From positions 4,657,190-4,721,189 of the forward strand of contig JALMQS010000816.1 of assembly GCA_024734495.1 (NCBI GenBank): a stretch of 64,000 nt of DNA, read 5' to 3'. Made by a program: the position numbers and the translations under genes. Under the pieces are notes generated by a model, which ran no database searches, had not been told where the DNA came from, and saw nothing but the letters and a program-made list of their open reading frames with translations. Position 1 is the stretch's first letter. Every line of letters starts with the position of its first letter. Source of the stretch: Forficula auricularia. Its lineage: Eukaryota > Arthropoda > Insecta > Dermaptera > Forficulidae. Below are positions 45,679 through 56,973 of the stretch, in pieces.

Positions 45679-45783
45679 TTGCATATCAGAGAGAGATTTG
45701 TCTTAAGGGTTTGGCTAACGGCCCGGAAAGCTGGTTAGCGCTTGGGTTCGATTCCCAAGGGGACGAAACCCTCTGATATGCAA
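45679..45783 (+). ncRNA. tRNA-like SINE hairpin, copy 2
   Basis: A 13-bp outer stem, TTGCATATCAGAG with CTCTGATATGCAA. Inside is a 7-bp acceptor-like stem, AGGGTTT/AAACCCT. A T-arm-like CTTGGG / TTCGATT / CCCAAG contains a perfect box B, GGTTCGATTCC (45745-45755). A weak box A (TGGCTAACGG) lies at 45712-45721, about 33 nt upstream, a normal Pol III spacing. Six extra bases between the T arm and acceptor stem rule out a standard tRNA. Best read as a tRNA-derived SINE-like unit. Confidence 0.5.
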
Positions 45784-45879
45784 TGTAAAAATATTTCTAC
45801 TAAAATCTTAGATTTGTTTTCTAAACATAAATTAAATTCTACTTCTTATTAATAATTTTAATTTATTCATAGCGAAACA

Positions 45880-46310
45880 TGGTTATAGCATTGTAATCAG
45901 TATCGCTCTAAGAGTAACTTCCAAAGGCCCTCAGGTAAATTATATGGAACACATGGTCTGGTGATCTCAACCAAAGTCCCAAACTTAGTATTCATTCCAA
46001 GTTGAATTTTAGGACCTGACGATTTTGCTAAAAATTACATGGGGTCTAGTACAGAGCTCAAAAAGTGCGATTTTTTCATTTAGTCTGTGGGCATCTGGAT
46101 GGATTCCGTTTTTTCCATCGATTGAAATGAAATTGAAAACCTACTATTACTTTCGCAAAAATAAAGCGCCGGATGAAGTTTTGGTACATATAGGCCCACA
46201 AACATTAGTACTTTATTCTAGCACTTTTTTCGATTTTTCTAAATATCTTGAAAACGGCTTAACCAATTTTGATCAATTTTTATTTATTTATTTATTCGAG
46301 ATTCTTTAGC
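45880..46310 (+). repeat. HINE-like left-arm fragment
   Basis: Diverged copy of 3625-4085: GCGAAACATGG, AAATTACATGGGGTCTAG, AAAAAGTGCGATTTTTTCAT and AATATCTTGAAAACGGCTTA. It ends before the satellite array. Confidence 0.65.
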
Positions 46311-46631
46311 CTTCCAGCTTGGGGGGTTTAGGCTTGTACAAATTGGTTGTCATTATCATTTTATATTTGTATAAAAATTAACAAATTTTTTTTTCAAATC
46401 CAACAAAGGAGATAATATTTTTATCCCCCCCCCCCCCTGATTCGGATGTTGATTTTTTGATAAAAATATTAGTAAAAATATAATAAAAATTTAAATAAAT
46501 TTAATTTTTTCATTATGAATCCCTTCATTTTTATTTGATTTTTATCATTTGAATATATTGTTAAATGTGCATTAACATTTTGAGAAATATATTTTAAAAT
46601 CACTTTGAAAAAATAAATAAAAGAAACAGAA

Positions 46632-47478
46632 AAAGCTTGACATGTTCTGATGTGGCCATCCACTTGACTTTACCATACGGCCTGTCCCCTCACTTATATT
46701 TAATATTTAATAAAATTATTTATTATCATGTAGGGGAGGGGGTTAGTTTTTGCATTTTTAGACTGGGGGCCCACTGATTATGTATTCAGAATTTGGTTTA
46801 GTTTGGTACAGAGCCTATATTTTAACCTATGTGCTAAACCTCCGGCCCCCCCCATTTTGGGCGGTTAGTTTTTGCATTTTTAGACTTCTGGGGGTCCACT
46901 GATTAGGTGTGCAAAATATGGTTGAGTTTAGTAAATGGCTAAGATTTTCATTTTTTGACCCCCCCCCCCCCCTATTTCAGAGCAGTTAGTTTTTGCATTT
47001 TTAGACTTTTGGGGTCCCACTGATTATGCATATAAAATTTGATTGAGTTTGCTCAATATGGCCTGAATTTTTAATTTTTAACCCCCCCCCTACCTCCCTT
47101 ATATTTTGGGTCGATATGCACCAAAATCTAATCAGCTCATTAATCTCAATGGACCAAAACTACGTGTGAAATTTGGTTTTCGATATTCCCACTAGTTTTT
47201 GAGCTAGCTCGTCCACAAAAATTTGGTAACGTACAGACTAACAGACCAACCAGACTAACTAACAGACATTTTGTACAAAATAATTATTATCTCGGAAAAA
47301 TATAATTTTTCGATGTTCACTTATTAGAACTTTTTTGCAGACCGAAATACCATGGTTGCGCTCAATTTTTTTAATCAAAATAGTTTCAGCAGTTTTTGAG
47401 ATATTTCGAAAAAAAGAAGGAAAAAAACACTTTTTCATGCACGATTACAATACTTGACCATACCCTGTATGATAAAGT
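46632..47478 (-). mobile_element. Family 1 repeat, copy D
   Basis: Reverse copy from AAGCTTGACATGTTCTGATG to GACCATACCCTGTATGATAA. C-runs lie near 46849-46856, 46961-46972 and 47082-47090. Confidence 0.75.
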
Positions 47479-47504
47479 AAAAATAACGCCGTAATGAATT
47501 TGGC

Positions 47505-48120
47505 CGACCAGAGGAATAACCAATCTACATTTTTGATGTTTTGACTGTTAATTTTCCTAAGTGTTGAATGTTGAAAACATGGAGGAATCAACTTGATCAA
47601 AAGAACAAATTCTTTTAAATCTCACGACCAATAATAAAAATAAAGTGCGAATTTATAAGACCTGCGTACGTCCCGTGTTGTTTTCAATATGCAGCAGAAA
47701 CTAGAGCATCAACAACTACCGCCCAACAACTACTCCGAACAACAGAGATGAGAATAATAAGAGGCTATACATGGGAAAACATTGTGGGATAAGAATCCTC
47801 GGCAATGATCTAAAGAGAACTAAGCGAAATCCAGGATATAGTACAATGGATCGGGGTGAGAAGGAGAGGATGGGGGGAACATGTGGAACGAATGACGGAT
47901 GACCGCCTTGCAAAAATCGTGAAGGAAAATCGCCCACGTGGCACACGGAGCAGAGGGCGGCCGAAAAAAGATGGAAGGATGTCGCAGCAAGAAACTAACG
48001 TCTTTATTCTTTTTACTATTGGAAGAACAGGCGAAGGCCTCTGACGAAGATGAAGAAGAAGAAGAAGAATAATAGAGGAATCAAACACATTGATATTTCA
48101 AATTACTAAGTCTAGCAATG
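47505..48120 (+). repeat. HINE-like right-end remnant split by an RTE insertion
   Basis: 47513-47634 resembles the diverged last satellite unit of the 4.6-kb copy (AGAGGAATAACC, TTTTTGATGTTTTGAC, ACATGGAGGAATCAACTT). 48085-48115 resembles the right arm (TGATATTTCAAATTA...AGCAATGATCC). Confidence 0.6.
47635..48071 (+). pseudogene. 5'-truncated RTE-like element with a (GAA)n tail
   Basis: In frame pieces: RIYKTCVRPVL, ETRASTTTAQQLLRTTEMRI, then frameshifted VERMTDDRLAKIVKENRPRG and SRGRPKKDGRM. This is the RTE-type C-terminus (RxxxGRPxxRW). The tail GATGAAGAAGAAGAAGAA at 48048-48069 is the simple-repeat 3' end typical of RTE. AATAATA borders both sides, a possible short TSD. It is a different copy from 604-1005. 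Dead. Confidence 0.75.
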
Positions 48121-48184
48121 ATCCTAATCAATTTCGTATTTTCTATATTCTGCTTTAATATTAAAATTGATGAGATTATATTTT

Positions 48185-50000
48185 TACTTTATCAGCAATG
48201 CGAAGCATGGGAGAAAGTCATTGCAATCAGGTCGCGCGGCAAGCGCGAACTTCAAAGGGTCCTCAGGTAAAGACTACGGAACCTATGGACTCAATTAAGG
48301 TCACAAATTGAAGTATTCAATGAGATTGAATTTTAGCACGTGACGGTTTTGCCAAAAATTATCTGGAATCTCGTCGAGAGGCCAAAAAGTGCCATTTTTT
48401 TTGGAAGTGCGTGGGGATGGATGGATGGATGGATGGATGGATGTGTGTTATCGTTTTTTTCGTCCACGAATTTTTCCACACCGTTGCACCGATTGAATTG
48501 AAATTGAAAACCTACCAGTATTTTAAACAAAATGAAGCGCTGATTAGTTTTTGGTACATATCGGTCCACAAACATTAGTACTTTATTTCAGTACTTTTTT
48601 AGTTTTTTCTAAATATCTTGAAAATGACTTAACCAATTTTGATGAAATTTAATATCCTAATCAAGTACCTTGGGGACCACAAAAAAGGTTAAATAAAGTT
48701 TTTTAGTAAATTTATATTTTAAAGTACTTTACTCTAGGATAATATAGTACTTTTTTTTAATTTTTTTATTTTAAATTCCTTAAAATTTATTCAATTTGAT
48801 CGTTTTAATATGGCTCATTCAACCGGAGCTTAATAAGTAGTTGGTTAGGCTTCATCGCTGTGAAATGCTAAAAATTTAGGGAGGAAATTTCATAAGTAAC
48901 CATAGCAACTGCGTTGTTTTCTTATCCGTTACCTCTCGCTTAAGACATAGAGAAATCGACTTTAAAACCAAAAATAGCGATTGATTCTCCATCTAATACT
49001 TGAGGAATAACCATTCTATATTGGATTTTTGATGTTTCGGTTTTTATTGGTAAACATTACTTAGTACATAGAGAAATCGACTTTAAACCAAAAATAGCGA
49101 TTGATTCTCATAAAATACTTGAGGAAAACCCATTCTATATTGGATTTTTGACATTTCGGTTTTTATTGGTAACCATTGCTGAAGACATGGAGGAATCGAC
49201 TTTAAACCAAAAATAGCGATTGATTCTCATCTAATACTTGAGGAATAACCATTCTATATTGGATTTTTGACATTTCGGTTTTTATTGGTAACCATTACTT
49301 AAGACATAGAGAAATCGACTTCTAAAACCAATAAAATAGCGATTGAAGTTTTCATCAAATAGTTGAGGAACCATTTCCCATTTTGGATTTTTGACATTTC
49401 GGTTTTTATTGGTAACCATTGCTGTAGACACGGAGGAATCGACTTTCAACCAAAAATAGCGATTGATTCTCAATCTAATGCTTCTGAGGAATAACCATTC
49501 TATCTTGGATTTTTGACATTTCGGCTTTTATTGGTAACCATTCTAATGAGGTGGTAAATCCAAGTCTAATAAATTCTAAATAGTCAAAACATCGAAAATG
49601 GAATGCAATAAGGTTATTCCTCTAGTATTAGATGAGAATCGATCGTTATTTTTGATTTTATGTCGATTCCTTCATGTCTTCAGCAATGGTTACCAATAAT
49701 AATCGAAACGTCAAAAACCTAATGTAGAATTGTTATTCCTCAAGTATTAGATGAGAATCGATGGATATTTTTGATTTTAAGTCGATTCCTCCATGTCTTC
49801 AGCAATAATAACCGAAATGTCAAAAATCCAATGTAGAATGGTTATTCCTCGACTATTAAATGAAAATTATTTTTAATTAATGTCAACATGAACTACAAAT
49901 TGCAAGTGATATCTGATTAATAATAAAGGAACAAACATATTAATATTTCAAATGAATTTGGACAAAGTTTAGCAACGATCCGTTGCAGTTTATTTATGAA
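48185..50000 (+). mobile_element. HINE-like element, short-array copy with an inverted end
   Basis: The left arm 48185-48930 matches 3613-4347, including a GGAT microsatellite at 48415-48440. About five direct 119-bp units (48940-49555) follow. The next about 290 bp (49574-49865) are satellite units in inverted orientation, corresponding to the diverged last units of the other copy. The right arm (49885-50000) is again direct and keeps the GCAACG/CGTTGC hairpin. Confidence 0.75.
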
Positions 50001-50314
50001 GCGAATGAAAAATGTTGGATCATTAATAACATAATAGAAAAAATTAAAATATATTACATTTTATATTAGAAATAGAATTTGAACTTTAATTATCCATCAA
50101 TGTATTAATCCGGGCCATTACCTTCTTCTATGGTACCTTTATTATTCAACCGAATAATTCGAAAACGAAGTCAATCAGATCCATCCATGAAGAACTCGAA
50201 TAATCGAGGTAGATGGTGTTTACAGTCTATGGTCTTATTGACGAGCTTCATCAATTGCTTAATTAATTACTTCAGGGATTCTGAATAACACGGGCATTCA
50301 TTTTTTTAAATTCA

Positions 50315-50480
50315 ATTTAATGCAAGAAGGGGCGGGCCAGGAAGATGCGGCCCCTATGGATCTTGAAAGATCCCTTCATTACCGAAAAAAAGGAGGAATA
50401 GATCAAGAAAAAGGGTGGAGGGGCGTAAGTGTTTATGCATCCGAGATTTAAAGGTTTGAAGGTTATAAGTGAAGGGAAAA
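50315..50480 (-). pseudogene. Jockey/CR1-like 3'-end fragment
   Basis: Matches 31845-32005 (AATGCAAGAAGGGG, CCTATGGATCT, AAGATCCCTTCATTACCGAA) by eye. Little coding sequence remains. Confidence 0.6.
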
Positions 50481-53050
50481 AAAGAAGGTCATAAGAAAAA
50501 TTACAGGTAAATAGAAAACTCCAGTTGGAAAAAATAAAAAAAAATTGAAGAAAATAGCACTATTTGTGAACACTTTGTATATGATAATGGCGTTCTTCGT
50601 GGTGCCGTTCTTGTGCAACTGGCCCCATCCTGACTGTACTAACACTGATAATGTGTAATGAGTATATTTGTGGCCTATACTCTTTTTAAATTAATGTTAA
50701 AATTTTAAAACTAATGTTGCAATGTTAAAATTAATGTTAAAATGTTAAAATTAAATTTATTTCAAAATATTGTTGCTTGGTCGATTTTGCCCACCACCAT
50801 GATCGATCGATATTACCCCGCCGATCGAAATGACCCCATATTTTTCTCTTTTTTTAAAAAAGGCCCTTATAAAAAAGCATTTGATTTTTTTGCATATCCA
50901 ATAGAATAAACTCATAATAGATAAAGTAACCAAGCAATTTCACCGTTTTGAGCATCTTATTACCAAGATTAAAACTTGATATTTTTAACAGCGCTTAAGT
51001 AGTCGATATTCCCCCACTTTCCCTACATATAATAAGACAGACGCCCGATACTCTCATTCTCATCTTCCAGCCGAAGCTTCTGGACGTAGAAACATAGGAT
51101 TTGAGGACTATACTACTTCTATGAAGTAAAGATCCAAAAAAGTTTTTTTTTAATTAGAACCCTAAGGTCAAATTGGGCAAAATGTGTTTACATTGATTAT
51201 GCATTATCCCTTAAAGATGATAATACATGTATATGTTCTTGTTTTATGCCTAAGAATATTCTACATACTAATGTCTAAAAATAACGTCCATGATTTTTTG
51301 AAACTGGTCGTATAACATGAACAATCCAAAATGGTGGCAAAAACTAAAATTCTAGGTACTTTGATCTGAACCCAATTTTATAGAATTTCTCTTCAAGGCC
51401 CTGAAAAACTATTGCTGCAAATATTAACTACCCAAAATGAGTCCATGTGGACGGAAGTGTAAAAGAAATGCGACCCTATTAGGTGTCTCTAGTGTTTGTA
51501 GGTATCTCTCCAGAGCATTGTAGCTCGTAAATAAAATAGGGCAAAACTTGAGATTCAGAAGTCATATGTATTCATTTTCGAAATAAAAAATGGTACTAAA
51601 ATTTTTTTGGGGGCGGTCGAATTTTGTGGGGTCAAATATAAACAATATTTTTCTATAAAGTAAAGAAAAATTTTTGAAAATTTTATAGAAACTTTTTAAA
51701 ATTTTAAAATATATAATATAAAATTTTTCAAAAATTTTCTTTACTTTATTTAACAAAAATATTTTTCTATCATAGAGTGTGAGATATCCTTGTTAAGATC
51801 ACTTTAAGTAAAATTAGACATACTTTTTTTAAATTAATTTTGTTGTAAAATGACAGCGTGAGAGAGCTCTAAATTAGGCGTGTTTAGGTGGTTTTTACCT
51901 GCCAGATTTTAGAAACGGCTTAACTTAAAATTTGAAAAAATTAAACAAATTCACTTTAATTCCTTCTTATCAATGATAAATAAAAACGAATTTGATATCT
52001 CAAATATTTTGGGACTACGGAACCCTTGGTATGCGCCATGGCTTAATTAATATTTTTTTTTTTGTTTTTTATTAGAAAATTCTCACTGTGTTCTTTCAAA
52101 TGGAAGAAAAATGGTCAAAGGTGAACTCTTTCACTTGACCACTTTTTTATATTTAATTTAAGCAAATATCATATTTTTTTGAACCATCATTTTATTTCGG
52201 TATTTACGTCACTTTTTATTATTTTAGGTTAATAAAATAAGAAGATCTTACGTTCAAGTGCTCATTTAATTAAATGGATAGGTTTATCGTAAATTTAGAT
52301 CATCTAGTTCCTGTTTCATAAAAGAGCTTAATTATTAATCAAAATTATATACATATAATTATGTAATGGTCAAAACAATCAACTGATCCTTTCAGGAATA
52401 AAAATTAGAAAATACCCGGGACGTATCCACTGGTTCTTTAAATGTATATCCACTAAAATACTAATATATAAAATCTTTTATTTAACAAACTTTTTATATT
52501 AATAAATATCTAGATTATTTTTATATAATTCTGACATTTTCAATAAAAGTTTTGGGACCTTCCCGAAAAATTTCTTTATAGGTTCCTAAAAAACACTAAA
52601 GTATAGGATTTCAGACATATTGGCCTTTCCTTTTGAATTTTCGTATCATCTATCTGGTTGAATTTCCGATTGATTTGTTTATATTCATAAACTGCTGGAA
52701 GATAAATAGCAGAGGTATTTTCTGATCAGATTCGCGGTATCTCTATTTATTTTTTCATTAACGTTTGGCCATTATTTTTTTTAAACTCAGCGCTTATAAA
52801 TAGAAGAAAGGAATAAAAATAGATGAGATGGTGATCTCTGTCAGAAGAGTTTTAATTAAAGGCTATCTCAAATAGGGATTAAGTGACAGGGTTTTCCAAA
52901 GGGAGGAGAGCTACAATTAAGTCATCCCTTAACAGTGGGTCGATGCTAAACTGGAAGCTGATAGTAAAGTCGGAAGTGACACCTCTACTATGCAATTCCA
53001 GGGGTGCTAAGCTATATTTTTTGAAATTCTCAACAAATTGATAGCTGGCT
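50481..53050. other. Unassigned, largely unique AT-rich DNA
   Basis: An AT-rich inverted repeat at about 51640-51770 (AAAGTAAAGAAAAATTTTTG and a near-complement) is the only structure seen. No domain in any short ORF. Confidence 0.4.
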
Positions 53051-53051
53051 A

Positions 53052-53077
53052 GAAAGAGAGAGAGAGAGAGAGAGAAC
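53052..53077. repeat. (GA)n microsatellite
   Basis: About 12 GA units. Confidence 0.95.
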
Positions 53078-54362
53078 GGAGAAAGACTACGCCCTGGTTT
53101 TCTTTGGCCTTACCATAAAAGAAAAGAAAGATCAGCATCGGGTTTATGCATCATGAACAAGTGATCTATATTTAAAGAACATGGTATAAGTCCCTTCCAA
53201 TTACGAATTGATTAGTATAAGACATGAATTTCAGCTAATCTCTGCTGTTAAATTTCTCATCCCTCAGACATCAAATATGGTATATAAAGTCAGATTTTCT
53301 TAAGGTAGATTGATTTCATCATAGTAAGATTTTTTTTAATTTTAGACAGTTTATTAGTTAAATACTTCTGCATCGATTGTTGGGAAAACGAAATTTATGA
53401 ACAATATAGATATTAAATTCCAAAGATAGAGTTTTCAGACTCTTATACATTGTACTATACGGGATATCGGAAAGTTTACATACATATTTAATTATAATTA
53501 AAAAACTCTTCTTACCATTGTTATAAAAAACTTAACCAACAACACTAATACATTTTTTAAGAAAATTTTAATTTATAGTTACAACACAGTTTCCGAGATA
53601 ATAATTAATAAATAATGAAAAATTTACACTAAAAACAAGCTGACAACAACGCATGTATTTAACCTAAGAAGTGTGTTAACTTTAGTTCTTTTTTGACGTT
53701 TTTGCTCTTCAGCCATTATCGCAACAGCTTTCAATCGCTTATTAAGAACTTTTTGTTTTATAAATATCCCTTTATAATGTACTTTATCTGAAATTTCTAT
53801 GATAAAAATATTCAAGCTCGGACAATGTTGCCAGATTTGTCAAACGAGCACGGGATTGGCTAGTAGTGGTACATAAACAGCAAAAAGTTTTGGGCTTATG
53901 AATTATGAATTCTTATTGTCTATACTATATACTCTAGCATTAACTTTTTGCTAGTATTGTGGCGAAACAACTACTTTAAAGTCCTTTAATGTTGACATTT
54001 TATTTCTGAATAAATAAAAATCATGTTATTTATTTCTTTGACTGAACTCTGTGTAAAATTTTATTCTGAGCTGCTTATGTCTGCGAGGATAGTTAAGTTT
54101 TATGATGGTTTAATTTCAAATTTCAAAAAAATTTGGTTTTGGAATTTACTTCAATACATCAATATATATAACGTTGCTGGTATTCGAACTCACTACAAAA
54201 ATCGATATCAAAAAAATCTTATTAATGATTTTGCAAATGAAAAGAAAAAAAAAACAATTTGAATTTTGAAATTTCATATTGTATATATCTATCATATTTT
54301 TCTGTACTTTTGTATTATTATTTCGTAAAATCTATTATAAAGAAAATAAAGTATTTTTTTTT
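53078..54362. other. Unassigned stretch
   Basis: A 63-codon minus-strand ORF (53815-53624) has a basic LKAVAIMAEEQKRQKR stretch; no family can be assigned. A 79-codon plus-strand ORF at 54023-54262 has no motif. Confidence 0.35.
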
Positions 54363-54456
54363 ATTGAAAGTAATGGAAGGCAGCCCAGGGGTAGTGAGAA
54401 AAGAAAAATTAACACATATCAAATAAGGTGTAATTTATTGGAATCCTTCCTCCTTT

Positions 54457-54510
54457 CCTTTCAAACCGACGTTTCGGAGGATTCTTCCCTCCTTCTTCAG
54501 GGTTTCAAGG
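54457..54510 (-). ncRNA. Hammerhead-ribozyme-like fold, left arm
   Basis: Mirror of the 54654-54707 motif, identical in all core elements. It would be transcribed from the minus strand. Confidence 0.45.
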
Positions 54511-54653
54511 GGTCAATGAAGGAAACAAATAAAATGCTTCCTTCCTCTCTCCACAACAGTGTTTAAAACTTTTTTCTTCCTTAGCAGAAGCATAGAAAAA
54601 CATTTTTTTTTCTTCCTTTTCTTAATAGAATTTATTTGTTTCCTTCATTGACC

Positions 54654-54707
54654 CCTTGAAACCCTGAAGAAGGAGGGAAGAATCCTCCGAAACGTCGGTT
54701 TGAAAGG
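54654..54707 (+). ncRNA. Hammerhead-ribozyme-like fold, right arm
   Basis: Stem I: CCTTGAAACC (54654-54663) with GGTTTGAAAGG (54697-54707), five pairs next to the core plus outer pairs. Core box CTGAAGA at 54664-54670 (position 7 may vary in hammerheads). One extra A, then stem II GGAGG/CCTCC with a 7-base loop. GAAA at 54689-54692, C, then GTC, so cleavage would fall after C 54696. The very short stem III is what is described for hammerheads of Penelope-like elements. The extra A before stem II is non-canonical. Confidence 0.5.
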
Positions 54708-54801
54708 AAAGGAGGAAGGATTTCAATAAATTACACCTTATTTGATATGTGTTAATTTTTCTTTCCTCACTACCCCTGGGCTGCCAAACATTACTTTCAA
54801 T

Positions 54802-55644
54802 TAAAAGTTCTACGAGTCGGTCTCTCTCCAGAGAAAAATTCGTTGTAAATATTTTTCATATTTTTAAAATTATTGATTACATTTTTATATTCTTTTATAA
54901 GGGTGGGGGGGGGTCAATTTGCATTGTGGTCCAAAATTTCTAACTACGCTATCCTGGAGAGCGTGATTTGAAAACGATGGCTTGTAGACAGAGACTTGGA
55001 GATATAAAATTACAAAATATAACAATTTTTGGAGTCCAAGCTCGATTTGAGCTCATAAATCATCTCAAGTTTAAATGAAACCTTGACTCGAATCTAAGCT
55101 CGCAAATCGCAGAGCATCGCTGAGTCTGTTGATTGAAAATTTGTGTATACAATTTTGAAGAAAGGTTGAAAGATTAACTTAAAAGTTATAGTGGAAATAC
55201 GAGAAAAGTTTACTCCTCTAAAATTTATTAAAGAACATTCTATTTATAGAAATGTGTTGTAAAATCTAAATCCAAAATTTACAAACAACTTCTTAAAAAC
55301 AGATTTGGCAGACTTTTACGTATAGACCCTTAAATCTGATCTGATTATTTTCCGTGAAGAAAATACTCTTTCATCACTAATTGTTGTTCCACTTCTCATT
55401 CAATGACCTCACCAAAAATCTCCCGGCAAGCAAATTGAAAACTTTTTCCGTTCTCTCGATGAAATTTTTTATTTAATCATATCTTTATTTATGTCAATGC
55501 ATTAGAATTTCATTTGATACAAGTGAGAGTAAGCTATTCTTTTTCAACTCGAATAACATTAATTTATTGTTACGACCCAAACTTTATAAATGAAGGTTCC
55601 TTATTTTTGAATTTTCCAATTTTCAAATTCATACCCTTTATATA
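54802..55644. other. Unassigned stretch
   Basis: A G-run near 54902-54912. No coding motif recognised. Confidence 0.4.
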
Positions 55645-55835
55645 ATAATTAATAGAGATTGTGGTGTTGGTGCAAGGTGAAACATCTTTAATAAAGATAA
55701 AAGAAAATAAATATTATATGAAATATTAATTTACTATGAGTTGTTTAATGTGAAACAAACTGACCTAGAAAACCTAACTCATAGTAAATGAATATATCAT
55801 ATAATATTTATTTACTTTTATCTTTATACCCTTTA
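55645..55835. mobile_element. Foldback-G element, compact copy
   Basis: TAATAGAGATTGTGGTGTTG, then GGTGAAACATCTTTAATAAA, then arms TAAATATTATATGAAATATT and ATATATCATATAATATTTAT with TGAGTT...AACTCA at the centre. No tRNA-like insert. Confidence 0.7.
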
Positions 55836-55884
55836 TATCTGCTTTTTTAAGTCTAACAAGCAATACAAATAAAAATTGAAAACC

Positions 55885-55970
55885 TTTTCTTGTCGGGAGT
55901 AGCAGAGTTGTTGATTTTTAAGAGTAAATCAAAGAGGCTGTCCTCAGCTTGATGCAAATAAATGTATGAT
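55885..55970 (+). repeat. Foldback-T fragment
   Basis: GGAGTAGCAGAGTTGTTGAT, then AAAGAGGCTGTCCTCAGCTT and GATGCAAATAAATG. Confidence 0.6.
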
Positions 55971-56339
55971 CAAAGCTTTAAATTTAAAGGTTTGGTGTAC
56001 CTTGGTCCTACTATTCGTTGAAGAGAATTATCTTACTTACAAACGAATATTCAATTCAATTGAGTTTCATACTCAAGAGAAAAAAACAAATAAAATTTTA
56101 TAATAAAGACTGAAGAGATGAAATTCAAGCATTCGAAACAATAGCTTTTAATATATAATATAATATATTTATATAATTCTATTAAAAAACAACGTTTAAT
56201 AAAACCCAAAACATTTCGGGAGAATTTCTCACTTTATCACTGGAATTTGAGAAAAAATAAATAAATCTTACAGTTAAAGTATAAACTCCAGTCAATGTAT
56301 ACATCTAAATGCATTATTTAAATTTTTACTTTCACATTT

Positions 56340-56760
56340 ATATTCATAGATATAGCGGAGCGCGACGACACTCCTACTTTACACCACCCCCTTCCTTTAT
56401 TTCACTCGGATCAAAAATTTGAAAACTAATAACTCATGACACTTGATAAATACACTAATTTTTTAAAAAATTGTTAGAGCCGTTTTTTAGAAAATCAAAA
56501 ATAAACGAAAAAAATTTCATGTAAATGTCCGTTTCCGGTTTTCCGATTTCAATTGACTGTGTTTATTGCGCCACGCAGAGGGGGGGCAGCCCTTTACAAG
56601 AAAAAGAAAAGGTTTACATTTTATATACAAAAAACGCCAGCCGTCAAAAATTATGCCAGATGTTGTGGCTTACATCCACTAAAATTAAATGGGCGGTCTT
56701 AAACAAAAAAAGTTTGCTGTACTCCTTCTAGCCTATATCGAACTTAAGTTTCTAATTTCA
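56340..56760 (-). repeat. Helitron-like family fragment (interior)
   Basis: Matches 31005-31440 and 57457-58193: CTTCCTTTATTTCACTCGG, ACTCATGACACTTGATAAAT, GTTAGAGCCGTTTT, CATGTAAATGTCCGTTTCCG, CTTCTAGCCTATATCGAACT. About 140 bp (56560-56700, GGGGGGGCAGCCC...) is extra and not seen in the other copies. No termini. Confidence 0.6.
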
Positions 56761-56973
56761 AAAATGTGAAAGTCGTGTGGTGAACATACCATTTTATTCT
56801 CAATTGTTTTGACTCTGTGAGTCAATATTACTTGTGTTCTTGCCCTATTGTCTGGTCATACAATCACTTAATGTTGGCTTTAACTTTTTATCCAGAGGCA
56901 TGTCTAATATTGTCTAATGTCTATATCAGTGTTTTTCAAACTATGTGTCGCGACACAGTAAGTACGTGATGAA

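Larger units (their letters stand above)
44990..45850. repeat. Large palindrome with paired tRNA-like hairpins
   Basis: The left arm (about 44990-45320) and the right arm (about 45455-45850) are mutually complementary in order. They hold the 170-bp unit, the ATTTTTACATTGCATATCAG hairpin, and the GAAATAAAGCTACAGATTTT and CCTTTCAATTCGAAGGGAAT blocks. The centre is a GTAAAAATA-rich simple repeat, and CAGGCTAAACTGAAAAAG is itself inverted at 45590-45625. Confidence 0.75.
54363..54801. mobile_element. Highly symmetrical foldback element with hammerhead-like arms
   Basis: Arms of about 170-180 bp run from ATTGAAAGTAATG inward. They include GGCAGCCCAGGGGTAGTGAG, AACACATATCAAATAAGGTG and TTCATTGACCCC with their complements, and differ at only a few positions by eye. 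The spacer is about 85 bp. No coding capacity. The high arm identity implies recent formation or gene conversion. Confidence 0.85.

Noticed and set aside
45679..45783. Functional tRNA gene
   Set aside because: Extra bases between the T arm and acceptor stem, weak box A and palindromic duplication; not a standard cloverleaf.
53624..53815. Basic N-terminal HARBI1-like segment
   Set aside because: Only a vague basic/alanine-rich resemblance; no nuclease motifs nearby.
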